Shown here: positions 19,084 through 27,938 of the stretch, piece by piece
How the letters are laid out: each line of letters starts with the position of its first letter
Numbering within the stretch: position 1 is the first letter of the stretch
NCBI GenBank assembly: GCA_027492035.1
Contig: JAOZFT010000001.1
Span: 43,458-107,457, forward strand
Source: Thermoproteota archaeon
GTDB taxonomy: Archaea > Korarchaeota > JAOZGF01 > JAOZFZ01
Direction of reading: 5' to 3'
DNA length: 64,000 bases
Position numbers and translations under genes: made by a program
Notes under the pieces: generated by a model
Seen by the model: only the letters and a program-made list of their open reading frames with translations
The model's database searches: none
What the model was told of the DNA's origin: nothing

Positions 19084-19881
19084 TTAAGAGAAGAATATAA
19101 GTGGAATGAATAAAATCAGCCAAAACAAAGTAGGTAATGGGAGGCCAGGCATTACTCCTTTCTTTTCAGCTTCTTTCCTTAAAAGAGCAAGCCCTACATA
19201 AAAAGATATTAACGGAAGCGGAGCGAGTGGAAGCTGCAGATATCTAAATGGAAGGGAAGCCATTAAAGAGTACGAAATAATGTCACCCATCCCTATTTGA
19301 ACCTCACCTAGATTTACAAGGAACAAATTAAGATACCCCCTTTCACTCCTCTCGGATTCCTCACCCAATTTTCCTGCACTTAAAAACTTCTTTAATGGAC
19401 CTTTATAGACAGACCACAAATCATAAACAGCAAGTAAAACAACGAAGATTAAGGGAAAGAAGCTGCCGAAAGTTATAATTAAAGCCGCTGAAAAACCTCC
19501 CCCACAAATTATTTTCAAAAGATTAGAATAGAAACCTTTAACCATCAAGAAAGTAATAAAAGCAGCCGCTGAAAACATAGGAAGGAGAAGATTTAAGGAA
19601 AAAACTATATCGCTGTAGATTAGAAGGGAGAGGGTAGCGAAATTCATAAAGAAGAGACCGAGCACCCCCATTGCTTTTATTAGAAGTGCCAGTTTCCACT
19701 TTGCAAGAAAAAGAATTAAATAAGTGACTAAGGTTATTCCAATGATTAAGGTAATGGAGTAAGAAAAGGATTCAGTTGTAGATAAAGGCAGAATGTATTC
19801 TTCTCTGTATCTTAACAGGGAAAAAATGGAGACAAGCTGCGAAATAGCTATTAAAAAGGATTCTTTCAAGAAATTTTTCAA
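19084..19881 (-). CDS. Presenilin/signal peptide peptidase-like intramembrane aspartyl protease
   Basis: About 265 residues with roughly eight or nine membrane segments. The paired catalytic aspartates are in LLAVYDLWSVYKGP (YD) and QIGMGDIISYSLMA (GxGD). A C-terminal MPGLPLPTLFWL occupies the place of the PAL motif. This is the archaeal presenilin-homologue pattern: cleavage of transmembrane helices such as leftover signal peptides. The loop between the two aspartate helices is charged (LGEESERSERG). The frame is open to 19911, but AAGGTG seven bases before the TTG at 19881 is the best start. A second member of this fold lies at 21213-22013. Confidence 0.75.
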   Translation of the reverse strand: MKNFLKESFLIAISQLVSIFSLLRYREEYILPLSTTESFSYSITLIIGITLVTYLILFLAKWKLALLIKAMGVLGLFFMNFATLSLLIYSDIVFSLNLLLPMFSAAAFITFLMVKGFYSNLLKIICGGGFSAALIITFGSFFPLIFVVLLAVYDLWSVYKGPLKKFLSAGKLGEESERSERGYLNLFLVNLGEVQIGMGDIISYSLMASLPFRYLQLPLAPLPLISFYVGLALLRKEAEKKGVMPGLPLPTLFWLILFIPLIFFS

Positions 19882-20004
19882 AGAAAAACACCTTCCAATA
19901 TTTCTCACCAACTTTTTAAAGTTAACTTGTGGAAAAGGGAAAAAGTTTGGGAAGAAAGTTGAAGAGAGACTATTTTCACGAAAATAATTTCACACATATA
20001 ATTT

Positions 20005-20649
20005 TCACTGCATCCACTTTTTAACAATTGCGACAGTTTCTCTAAACACTTCATCTATTGATTTGTTGCCATCTACAATTTCTAGAATGCCCTTTTCTCG
20101 GTAGTAGTTAATTAGAGGCTCTGTTTTTTTCCTGTACTCCATAATTCTTTTTTTAACTATCTCCTCTTTATCATCTTCCCTTTGAAAAAGTTTACTCCCG
20201 CACTTGTTGCAGATTTCATCCTTTTTAGGTGGATTAAAAAGTAAATGATAAACCATTCCACATTTAGGACATTGTCTTCGATAACTTATCCTTTTAATTA
20301 TTTCTTTTTCGTCAACGTTCAAGTAAATAGCCAAATCAAGTTTTTCAGGTTTAAGAATTTCCTCTAAAGCCTCAGCTTGAACAGTTGTCCTTGGATACCC
20401 ATCTAAAATGAACCCTTCACAATCCCTTCTCCTCAATTTCTTTTTTAGAAGTTCAATAACTATTTTATTTGGCACAAGCAAGCCTTTGTTAAGGTAACTT
20501 TTAACTTTATTGCCTAGTTCACTTTCTTCTCTTGAAACCTCCCTTATTATGTCACCCATAACTATGTGAGGCACACCAAGTAAGGCACTCAATTTTTCTC
20601 CCTGAGTTCCTTTACCTGAACCAGGAGGGCCGAGTAAAACAATTTTCAT
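20005..20649 (-). CDS. adk: Adenylate kinase with zinc-binding lid
   Basis: Converts ATP plus AMP to two ADP. P-loop LLGPPGSGKGTQG at the N-terminus, the AMP-site segment FILDGYPRTTVQAEAL, and a lid with CPKCGMVYH and CNKCGSKLF, which binds zinc as in many Gram-positive and archaeal enzymes. It is about 214 residues, the long-lid form. The ATG at 20649 follows TAGAGGGTG; a GTG three codons earlier is the alternative. It shares a direction with the small membrane protein upstream (43-base gap). Confidence 0.93.
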   Translation of the reverse strand: MKIVLLGPPGSGKGTQGEKLSALLGVPHIVMGDIIREVSREESELGNKVKSYLNKGLLVPNKIVIELLKKKLRRRDCEGFILDGYPRTTVQAEALEEILKPEKLDLAIYLNVDEKEIIKRISYRRQCPKCGMVYHLLFNPPKKDEICNKCGSKLFQREDDKEEIVKKRIMEYRKKTEPLINYYREKGILEIVDGNKSIDEVFRETVAIVKKWMQ

Positions 20650-20691
20650 CTTTAACACCCTCTAAAGTGTTTAGGTTTAAACTTTTTAAAG

Positions 20692-21036
20692 TTACCTTCC
20701 CTTTCCGGTTAAGGTTATACCCAGTGGAACCAGGGCCAAAACAAAAAAGAGAACATGCAACATTTCGTAATATATAGGGTACTTAGCAACTACATAAGCT
20801 GTGAAAGCCACCACATTCAGCAACGAATAAAGGATAAGTATAGCTTCTGAAAAGAAGCGGCTCTTGATTTTTAATGTGAAGGAGAGAAGTAAAGCAATAA
20901 AGAAAGTGAAGACACAGTAAATGTTAATAAGGAAATGGTGGAAGTTCAAGATGTAAAAAGGGGTTGGGGAATAAAGTATAGCTGAAATAAATGCAGAAAC
21001 AACATTTAATGAAACAGATAAACTGTATTTATCCAT
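20692..21036 (-). CDS. Small integral membrane protein, unknown
   Basis: 114 residues with about four hydrophobic segments (around residues 8-28, 32-54, 64-84 and 88-108) and a short basic tail. TAGGAA precedes the ATG closely. I did not recognise a family. It lies directly upstream of adenylate kinase in the same orientation and is probably cotranscribed. Divergent from the second presenilin-like gene. Confidence 0.6.
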   Translation of the reverse strand: MDKYSLSVSLNVVSAFISAILYSPTPFYILNFHHFLINIYCVFTFFIALLLSFTLKIKSRFFSEAILILYSLLNVVAFTAYVVAKYPIYYEMLHVLFFVLALVPLGITLTGKGR

Positions 21037-21114
21037 TTCCTAAATATTACCTCCACAACAAAAAACAATTTATTTTAAAAGATAGAGCCTACCTCTTCAA
21101 ACGGTACCAATGCT

Positions 21115-21127
21115 CTTATATATAAAG
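21115..21127 (+). promoter_or_regulatory. TATA-like box for the presenilin-like gene
   Basis: CTTATATATAAAG is the best TATA-like element in the gap between the divergent genes. Transcription would start near 21150 and precede the ATG at 21213, whose GGGGGGT ribosome site is at about 21200. Confidence 0.5.
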
Positions 21128-21212
21128 TACCTCCCTTTAAAAGTGAATTGGAAGTCTGGTTTTTAAAGGGATGCAACTTCTTAGTAGGGAGGTGAAGAAG
21201 GGGGGTAAAAAC

Positions 21213-22013
21213 ATGTTTTTTGATTTAACCATCCCAATTGTTATCTTCATTTTCTCTGTTACAATATCCTACATTTATCCTTCATTCGAAAAAAGGGTGG
21301 AGAAATTATTTGCTGGAGAAAGGGAACTATCCTGCAAAGAAATTGCTTTGGTGCTGCTAATAATTTCAATAAATTTAGTTGTTATGTTTTTTCTACCTGA
21401 AAATTTTTTACCTTACTTAATTCTTTTTGCAACATGTGTATTTCTTTTTTCGGCGTTCTATATCCTCACAAACAAGGAGGCAATCTCTGTTGCACTTGTA
21501 ATCTTCTTTTTAGCCTCTTATTTCTTCCTGAAGGGGAACATTATAACCTTTAACATGTTCAGCTTTATAATAGCTTTTTCAGCTTCACTAATGTTTAACA
21601 CTCTCTTTACTTGGCGGACTGTTTGGTTATTTTTAACCGTATTAACAAGTTTAGATGTTTTTTTTGTATTCTGCACAAACATAATGGTTACTGTAGCTGA
21701 AAGAGCGTTAGAGTTATCTCTTCCACTACTTATAAAATTACCTTCCTTCCCCCTTTTCCTGAACCGAACAATAGGTTTAGGTTTAGGAGATTTACTTGTG
21801 GCTTCTTTGATTGCAGTCCAAACAGCTAAAGAGATAAACAAGAAAGCTGGGTTAATGAGCAGTATAGGTATGTCTTTAAGCACTGTAGTTATGGGGATTG
21901 TGTTGTTAAACTTTAAATCCGCTTTACCAGCAACAGTGTTTCTTTACAGTGGAGGAGCGCTGGTTGCTGTAATTTATTATTTAAAAGGGAAAATGGAGGA
22001 AGGGAGAGTTTAA
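21213..22013 (+). CDS. Second presenilin/signal peptide peptidase-like intramembrane aspartyl protease
   Basis: About 266 residues, nine predicted membrane segments. The catalytic pair reads TSLDVFFVFCTN (LD, close to the YDIFWVF of eukaryotic signal peptide peptidase) and TIGLGLGDLLVAS (GxGD), followed by SALPATVFLYSGG, an intact PAL-type motif. It is closer to classical SPP than the neighbour at 19084, which has YD but no clear PAL. The substrate is unknown. Start chosen at the ATG with GGGGGGT six bases upstream; an ATG at 21171 lies in frame. It ends overlapping the convergent methyltransferase gene by four bases. Confidence 0.78.
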   Translation: MFFDLTIPIVIFIFSVTISYIYPSFEKRVEKLFAGERELSCKEIALVLLIISINLVVMFFLPENFLPYLILFATCVFLFSAFYILTNKEAISVALVIFFLASYFFLKGNIITFNMFSFIIAFSASLMFNTLFTWRTVWLFLTVLTSLDVFFVFCTNIMVTVAERALELSLPLLIKLPSFPLFLNRTIGLGLGDLLVASLIAVQTAKEINKKAGLMSSIGMSLSTVVMGIVLLNFKSALPATVFLYSGGALVAVIYYLKGKMEEGRV

Positions 22014-22738
22014 ACTTTAACTCCTTTGACAAGAAAGAAGAGAAAAAGCCTCGACTTCACAATCTCCGGCTTAAAATAGACTGTAAAAAATTTGAGAAAA
22101 GTTTTAAAGTTCCACATTTCTTGAAAAGTAGCATAAAATAAACTCCATGGAGAAACATCTCTAAAATTCATCGAAATAAATTTGCTTATCGCCGGTACTA
22201 AATATCGAATGTATAAGGAGGAAAGTGGGGTTATGCATTCATTAAGAGGCTTAAAAACATCCAAAATAACTACGGTTCCGTTTTCTTTCAGAACTCTATG
22301 TATTGCTTGCAGTACACGTAGCTTATTCAATGAATCCCTGAAACTGTAAGAAGCGAAGACAACATCGAAAGAACTGTTTGGGAAAGGAAGTTCCTCAAAG
22401 AAACCCTTAATAAACTTTTTATTCACACCTTTATAGGGTAAAAGCTTATTCTTAGCTTCTTTAAGCATTCTATCTGAAGCGTCTAAACAGAAAAGTTCCC
22501 CTCTCCCCAGTTTCTTTGCAATAATTACTGATGAAACGCCTGGGCCGCAACCTAAGTCTAAAACTTTGAAACCAGGTTGAATACCGGCTAGTTCAACTGC
22601 TTGTTTACGCATTCGAGGGCCTAAACCAAAAGAAATAACTTTGTTAACTTTTTCATAGTGAGGAATCGCTTTTTCAAGACAACCAATTACTTCTTCAATG
22701 CTGAAACCGTGTTTTTCATGTTTTCTCTGCAACTGCAA
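22010..22738 (-). CDS. Class I SAM-dependent methyltransferase (UbiE-like)
   Basis: 242 residues with SAM motif I VLDLGCGPGVSSVI, an acidic residue ending strand two (LFCLDASDRML), and SSFDVVFASYSFRD and LKENGTVVILDVFKP further on, the order seen in UbiE/COQ5-type methyltransferases. In archaea such enzymes often methylate quinones or lipids, but the substrate here is open. TTG start preceded by GGGGGGAACG. It overlaps the small membrane protein gene upstream by 23 bases, so the two are likely translated together. Confidence 0.78.
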   Translation of the reverse strand: MQLQRKHEKHGFSIEEVIGCLEKAIPHYEKVNKVISFGLGPRMRKQAVELAGIQPGFKVLDLGCGPGVSSVIIAKKLGRGELFCLDASDRMLKEAKNKLLPYKGVNKKFIKGFFEELPFPNSSFDVVFASYSFRDSLNKLRVLQAIHRVLKENGTVVILDVFKPLNECITPLSSLYIRYLVPAISKFISMNFRDVSPWSLFYATFQEMWNFKTFLKFFTVYFKPEIVKSRLFLFFLVKGVKV

Positions 22739-23078
22739 ACGTTCCCCCCTTAGTTAAGCCTTCAACTAAAAAGTAAACACCTAAAGCTGAAATAATGAAA
22801 CTGAGAATAATTGTGATTTTCCAGAGGTAAATAAAAAGAGTGAGAATCAAGGAAAAGGCTCCACCTGATAAAAGAATTAGGATCTTACCTCTCAAAAAGT
22901 TTTTCTCTTTACTGCCAAAGTTAAGAAATGAAACAGTTAAAGCTGAAAGTAGACCTGTTAAAACATAAACCGGTTTATCTTCGTTACTTATCCAAAGAAA
23001 AAGGGAGGAAACCCAGAAAACAAGGAAAAATCCTCCAAGCCAAGTTTCAAACCATTCCTCTTCACTTAACCCGCCCAT
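22716..23078 (-). CDS. Small integral membrane protein, unknown
   Basis: 120 residues, four hydrophobic segments. The N-terminus (MGGLSEEEWFETWLGG) is acidic and amphipathic and may lie on the membrane surface. No family recognised. It sits between larB and the methyltransferase, overlapping the latter, so it may be in the larC-larB transcript. Confidence 0.55.
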   Translation of the reverse strand: MGGLSEEEWFETWLGGFFLVFWVSSLFLWISNEDKPVYVLTGLLSALTVSFLNFGSKEKNFLRGKILILLSGGAFSLILTLFIYLWKITIILSFIISALGVYFLVEGLTKGGTFAVAEKT

Positions 23079-23110
23079 TTCTGAAACACCAATTCAATAG
23101 GTAAAGTAAC

Positions 23111-23869
23111 TTATTTTCTGGCGATTAAAGCAGCTATAACTCCTGCATTCACTCCATTATCGATGTTAACCACAGCTACGCCTAAAGAACATGACTGAAG
23201 CATTGTAGATAAAGCTGCTTCACCTTTCCCTCTGAAACCGTAACCAACACTTGTAGGTAAACCTATCACAGGTACATCAACCAAACTAGCTACAACAGAC
23301 GGCAGAGCCCCTTCCATTCCCGCTGCAGCAACTATTACATGAACTCCCTCCTTCACCATTTCCTTCAATGCTGAGAGCAACCTGAAAAAACTAGAGAGCC
23401 CTACATCATACTTTTTAATTGTTTCACATCCCATTTCTTCTGCAACCACTCTTGCTTCTTCAGCGGCTTTTATGTCAGCTGTTCCAGCAGCTAAAACACC
23501 AACTTTCCCCCTCTTTTCAACTTTAAAGTCTCCATGTTTAATAACTAGGATTTCTGCTTCTTCAAAAAAGGAGGAGAGATAAGGTTTATGTATCTCTTTC
23601 ATTATTTCTTCAGCTTTATCTCTGCCTAAACCCGAGACAATCAAGTGTTTTTTCACTTTAATTGTTTCAAGAATTATTTTTTTTAAATGACGCCACTTTT
23701 TAGGTTTAGCAAAAATCACTTCCGGTTTGTTCACCCTTTTCTCTCTTGAAACGTCAATTACAGCTAATTCCTCTATTTCCTTGACAGCGTTTAGTTTTAG
23801 TAATTTCTCGGCTTCATGAACTCCTATTTCTCCATTCTTAAATTTCTTCAAAATTTCTCGCAGATACAT
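23111..23869 (-). CDS. larB: Nickel-pincer cofactor biosynthesis protein LarB
   Basis: LarB carboxylates and hydrolyses nicotinic acid adenine dinucleotide, the first step towards the nickel-pincer nucleotide cofactor. The N-terminal helical part (REILKKFKNGEIGVHEAEKL) and the C-terminal PurE-like domain are visible: VGVLAAGTADIKAAEEA, VIVAAAGMEGALPSVVASL and VIGLPTSVGYGFRGKGEAALSTML. At 252 residues it has family length. It follows larC by 19 bases. LarE and a LarA-type racemase are not in the window. Confidence 0.9.
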   Translation of the reverse strand: MYLREILKKFKNGEIGVHEAEKLLKLNAVKEIEELAVIDVSREKRVNKPEVIFAKPKKWRHLKKIILETIKVKKHLIVSGLGRDKAEEIMKEIHKPYLSSFFEEAEILVIKHGDFKVEKRGKVGVLAAGTADIKAAEEARVVAEEMGCETIKKYDVGLSSFFRLLSALKEMVKEGVHVIVAAAGMEGALPSVVASLVDVPVIGLPTSVGYGFRGKGEAALSTMLQSCSLGVAVVNIDNGVNAGVIAALIARK

Positions 23870-23888
23870 CCCCCTAAGTTCCCCTGAT

Positions 23889-25166
23889 TCATTTCTTACC
23901 TTTAAAGAGACTTAATTCTCCATTAAACTCCTCCACTAATTTTTTGTAAACTAAAATTTTTATGTTGAGGATTGAAGTGTTCATTTTTTCAGCTAACCTT
24001 TTCAGATCTTCGAATTCAGGTTTAACTCTAACTACTTCCCCCCTTTCATTCCTTGCAACTTTCACCCTTACTTCAGCTTCAACCCCTTTAAAATTTATTT
24101 TTAATTTTAAAGTGTCCCTCCTTAATACAAACCTTTCACAGGATGAAACTCTTACACCTAGGGTACCTGTTTCCCGCATTATCAGTTCAGAGAAATAAGC
24201 AGCTTTATCCTCTTCAACAACAGCCTTTAAAACGTAGCCAGGCCTGTTTTTCTTGGTTAACATCGGAAGTAAACAAAGATCAAGCAACCCCTCCCTCGAA
24301 ACCTTCCTAAACAAGTTACCAAGCACTTCACCAGAAACATCATCTATGTTAGTTTCCAATAGCACCTTTCTGTCAACAAATAAAGACCTTATTTCCTCCC
24401 CAAAAATAATCCTTAAAACATTCGGCACCTCCTCAAAGTCCATTTGTCCAGCTCCATACCCCACCTTAAAGGGTTTAATTAATGGATAAGAAGGTGAAAC
24501 CTTTTCAACTAAATTGACAAGGATAGATGCACCTGTCGGGGTGGCTAATTCACGTTGAACAAATCCACCATGAAAAGGGTAATTCCTACTTGTCAATATT
24601 TCAACTGTTGCAGGGGCTGGGACAGGGTAGATCCCATGATGAACCTTTACTGAGCCTCTGCCGACAGCTACAGGTGTACCGAACACCTTACCTTCTAAAA
24701 TATTTAAGTCATCTAAAGCTGTGAAAGTTCCTACAATATCTAAAACCGTGTCAACGCCTCCCATTTCATGCAGCTCAACTTCACCCATTTTTTTGCCATG
24801 AACAATTGACTCAGCCTCAAGTAAGGTTTTTAAGGTTTCAACAGCTAAAACTTTCGCTTTACCAGATAAATTTGCTTCATCCAATGCTTCTTTAACCTTT
24901 CCAACCATTTCAATTCCTTTACTTCCCTCCCCTTCCTCTTCCAGGATTTTGATACTTAATTTCTTAGCCTTGATCCCCTTCTTATCTGTTTTTTCAACAT
25001 TAATCTTTACTTTTTGACACTCTTTAAACAAGGAAGCTGTGTTCTTCATAGCTTCAATAACCTTTCCTTCATCAGCTCCAAGGTCTAGTAAAGCTGAAAT
25101 AAACATATCTCCTGACACACCGGCTAAGCTGCAGTCTACAATTGTTAAATATTTTTTAGTCAGCAA
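23889..25166 (-). CDS. larC: Nickel-pincer cofactor biosynthesis protein LarC (nickel insertion)
   Basis: LarC uses CTP to insert nickel into the pincer cofactor precursor. The 425-residue protein has the family N-terminus VDCSLAGVSGDMFISALLDLGA, the ELHEMGGVDTVLDIVGTFTALD segment and GIYPVPAPATVEIL, then the C-terminal ETNIDDVSGEVLGN. It is one uninterrupted frame, unlike the bacterial LarC1/LarC2 split by programmed frameshift. TTG start. The CooT-like gene lies directly upstream and larB directly downstream. Confidence 0.9.
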   Translation of the reverse strand: MLTKKYLTIVDCSLAGVSGDMFISALLDLGADEGKVIEAMKNTASLFKECQKVKINVEKTDKKGIKAKKLSIKILEEEGEGSKGIEMVGKVKEALDEANLSGKAKVLAVETLKTLLEAESIVHGKKMGEVELHEMGGVDTVLDIVGTFTALDDLNILEGKVFGTPVAVGRGSVKVHHGIYPVPAPATVEILTSRNYPFHGGFVQRELATPTGASILVNLVEKVSPSYPLIKPFKVGYGAGQMDFEEVPNVLRIIFGEEIRSLFVDRKVLLETNIDDVSGEVLGNLFRKVSREGLLDLCLLPMLTKKNRPGYVLKAVVEEDKAAYFSELIMRETGTLGVRVSSCERFVLRRDTLKLKINFKGVEAEVRVKVARNERGEVVRVKPEFEDLKRLAEKMNTSILNIKILVYKKLVEEFNGELSLFKGKK

Positions 25167-25196
25167 TTTCCCGTTTATCCCCCTACATATTATATT

Positions 25197-25385
25197 TCAT
25201 AAAGGTTTTAGGTATATTTTATGGTTTAAGAAGTTTATATGACTTATTTCAGCCTTCAAAACCTTTTTGTTGTTTAAAATATCTTGAATATATACTTTCC
25301 CATTTTCTACTTTCAAAAAAACACAGTCATCCATTAATTTTTTTTCTACACCGTTCTCTTCTAAGAAAACCTTCGATTGACACAT
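25197..25385 (-). CDS. CooT-like small nickel-binding protein
   Basis: A 62-residue protein beginning MCQSKVFLEENGVEKKLMDD and ending in SHINFLNHKIYLKPL. This is the CooT pattern: Met-Cys at the N-terminus (the Cys binds nickel in the known protein), then a small beta barrel with a DILNNKKVLKAEI-type segment. The frame is open to 25418, but the ATG at 25385 after GGGTGATTGAA gives the conserved MC start. Its position 30 bases before larC supports a nickel-delivery role for cofactor assembly; that partnership is inference. Confidence 0.75.
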   Translation of the reverse strand: MCQSKVFLEENGVEKKLMDDCVFLKVENGKVYIQDILNNKKVLKAEISHINFLNHKIYLKPL

Positions 25386-25574
25386 TTCAATCACCCGTAA
25401 AAGATAATGAAAAGACATTTCCCTTCTTTATCAACCCTTATTTTAATTTTATTTATTGAAGATTTAAAGGGTACCGGAACAATGCTGAAATTTTCCTTTT
25501 CAAAACTCCATAAAAGTGTTTGCAGCTACTAAGTAAGGAGTCTTCCTCCCAAAAAACACAAAAAGGTTCCCTAA

Positions 25575-26648
25575 TTAATGAAACAAAAACTTATTTGATA
25601 CGTATTTCCCAGTTATGGGGACCCTTTCCCCACATCTCGGGCATTTATTTCCTTTACTTAAATTATACCTCAAAATTTTGACGTTCCACCTTTTTATTAA
25701 CAATTCCCCACAGTTTGGGCAGTAGGTGCTTTCATATTTATGTCCAGGAACGTTTCCAAGGTAAGGAAATTTCACCCCCTCCCTTTTAGCTATTTTGTAA
25801 GCTTTCTCTAAAAACTTGATAGAAGTCGGTGGCTGCTTAAACTTGTAAGCTGGGAAATAACGGGTGAAGTGAAGAGGAGTTTCAGACCCTGCAAACCTTA
25901 AATGTTTCTCAACCAAACCAATTATCTTTTCTTCTTTATCGTTCAAGCCTGTCACAACTAAATGTACAACCTCTACATGTAACCCTTTCCTTTTAGCTTC
26001 CTTAATGTTTCTCCACACAAAATCAACATTCACCCCTCCACAGTATTTTCTATACACCTCCTCATCCCCCTTTACATCTATCTTTATTCCATTTAGGCCG
26101 GAGTCAGCTAACATGTTTAACGCTTCTAAACTCATGTAACCATTTGACACAAACGTGTTATAAAGTTTATTTTCTCTAGCTAGTTTAAATGTTTCAATAG
26201 AGGCCTCAAAAAACAAAGTTGGTTCCTGGAAACTGACACACAAACCTTGATCCCCCCTCAACAATGCTTCCTTCACTATTTCACGTGGAGGCAGGAAAAA
26301 GGCTTTCAGGGGATTAGGAAGTGTAGCTGATAACTGAAAGTTTTGGCACCAAGGACATTTGAAATTGCAGCTCCAAGTGGAAACAGTTAAAGCTTTTGAA
26401 CCAGGCCAAAAGTGAAAGAAAGGTTTTATTTCTATGGGTCTACTTTCAATTACACTTAAGTCTCCGTAAACTAAAGTGTAAAGTTTACCTTCAACGTTTA
26501 CTCTTGTTCCACAAAAACCTGTTTGTTTTTCTTCCAGAACACATTTCCTTTCGCAAAGTAAACATTGAACCTTACTGCTTCTAAGCCTTCTATAAAGCAA
26601 AGCCTCCCTTACTGTAGAGGATTTTCGGAACTGTTCAGGAGTGAACAA
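25575..26648 (-). CDS. AmrS-type radical SAM protein (AmmeMemoRadiSam family)
   Basis: 357 residues. The radical SAM cluster motif is CNFKCPWCQN (CxxxCxxC). Before it lie two Cys pairs typical of the family (CLLCERKC and GFCGTR), and the C-terminus ends in a zinc ribbon (CPNCGELL and CPRCGERV). AmrS proteins usually co-occur with AMMECR1 and Memo proteins, neither of which is in this window; their reaction is not established. TTG start with GGGGGTTA upstream. It is the first of three related genes here (others at 26784 and 53055). Confidence 0.82.
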   Translation of the reverse strand: MFTPEQFRKSSTVREALLYRRLRSSKVQCLLCERKCVLEEKQTGFCGTRVNVEGKLYTLVYGDLSVIESRPIEIKPFFHFWPGSKALTVSTWSCNFKCPWCQNFQLSATLPNPLKAFFLPPREIVKEALLRGDQGLCVSFQEPTLFFEASIETFKLARENKLYNTFVSNGYMSLEALNMLADSGLNGIKIDVKGDEEVYRKYCGGVNVDFVWRNIKEAKRKGLHVEVVHLVVTGLNDKEEKIIGLVEKHLRFAGSETPLHFTRYFPAYKFKQPPTSIKFLEKAYKIAKREGVKFPYLGNVPGHKYESTYCPNCGELLIKRWNVKILRYNLSKGNKCPRCGERVPITGKYVSNKFLFH

Positions 26649-26783
26649 ACACAGTAACCCCCTTTAAAACCTGAAAGGATTTGTAGTGAAGAAATTGAAG
26701 CCTCCTAAAAAGGTTGAAAGTATCTCTCACTTATATTTTTCTAAACGAACCCTTTCTAAAAATTTTAAAAGAGGAAACATAGT

Positions 26784-27938
26784 TTAAAAAGTTGTTCCCT
26801 GTTTTTTAGCAGCTTTCTCAAATTCTGACATGTCCCTTAACCCTAAAAGATGCAAATTACCCACATTAACCCTGCTTAAATGTTTTTTAGCGGCTAAATA
26901 ACATTCCACAGCTTGTTCCAAGGGGGTAACGGGTAAATCTCTCATTAAGTACTCTGGATAGAAAATCAGTAAGCTGTAAGGGATGTCTTCATCTATATCC
27001 GCAATAAATTGAGCTATTTTTTCAACCTCTAATTCATCTACATAACCTGGGACAAGCAAGGTAGTTGCGTTTAAAACAGGGTTTCCCTTTCTTTCAAAAT
27101 AAAACTTTTCACCTACCAATTTAAAGTTGGAGTAAGCTTTACTGTTAGAGACGCCACTTAAAGCTAAGCTTAAGTTTGAATCAAAAACCTTCAAATCAAA
27201 TTTAATATTCCCACCACTAACTAACGAAAGTTCAGCAGCTTCTTCAACCAACTTACTATTTCCGCAGCCGTTCCATTCAAAACATACTCTTAAAACTCTG
27301 TCCCTGATTTGTTTCAAAACTTTCCTTGAAACATTTAAGGCGAAAGGAAGCTGAGGCTCAGGTGATCCACCAAAGAAACAAATACAAGTGACTTTACGGT
27401 TTCTGTTCACCACCTCCAGAAATTTTTCAGCTGTAACAAGTCCCCCCCGGCTTAAAATTTTATGTGTCCAGTTTTGACAGAATAAACAATCGAAATTGCA
27501 GCCGTAAAAGAAAACAGCTAAGTTGTAGTACCCGTATTCAGGTCCCTCCTTTACTGCATACTTCGGGAACCCTAAACCCGTAGCTGCTGGACAGTAATAA
27601 GCTGCGCAGCAGTTTGTTACGTGTGGATCTAGATACCAATCCAGTAATCCCTTCTCAGAACTCACCATACTTTCTAACTTGTTTCTTTTATTCTTCCTTA
27701 AACCGCAGAACCCACTTTCTCCATTTGCAATGGAGCAGTAGTTTGAACAAATTGAACATTTAACTCCTTCCCCAAACTTAGGTGGTTTAACCGGTAAACC
27801 ATACTTTACTCTTTCTTTATGAGCTTCCTCAACAAATTTAGAGGCTTCACTCCAGTTGTTTCTGATACAATCTATACAAACTTTCAGTGTTTCCGAAATA
27901 AGGGGGGATTCTCTTCCGCAAATAACGCATCTTTTCAA
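26784..27938 (-). CDS. Radical SAM protein with N-terminal zinc-binding module (AmrS/PflA-related)
   Basis: 384 residues. It starts with CVICGRES and CIDCIRN, a treble-clef-like pair absent from the neighbours, then CSICSNYC and GFCGLRK as in AmrS proteins, then a Cys-rich stretch CCAAYYCPAA, and the radical SAM motif CNFDCLFCQNW. It lacks the C-terminal zinc ribbon of the other two copies. The reaction is unknown. TTG start at 27938 following GGAAGGTGTC. The gap to the AmrS gene downstream is 135 bases. Confidence 0.75.
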   Translation of the reverse strand: MKRCVICGRESPLISETLKVCIDCIRNNWSEASKFVEEAHKERVKYGLPVKPPKFGEGVKCSICSNYCSIANGESGFCGLRKNKRNKLESMVSSEKGLLDWYLDPHVTNCCAAYYCPAATGLGFPKYAVKEGPEYGYYNLAVFFYGCNFDCLFCQNWTHKILSRGGLVTAEKFLEVVNRNRKVTCICFFGGSPEPQLPFALNVSRKVLKQIRDRVLRVCFEWNGCGNSKLVEEAAELSLVSGGNIKFDLKVFDSNLSLALSGVSNSKAYSNFKLVGEKFYFERKGNPVLNATTLLVPGYVDELEVEKIAQFIADIDEDIPYSLLIFYPEYLMRDLPVTPLEQAVECYLAAKKHLSRVNVGNLHLLGLRDMSEFEKAAKKQGTTF

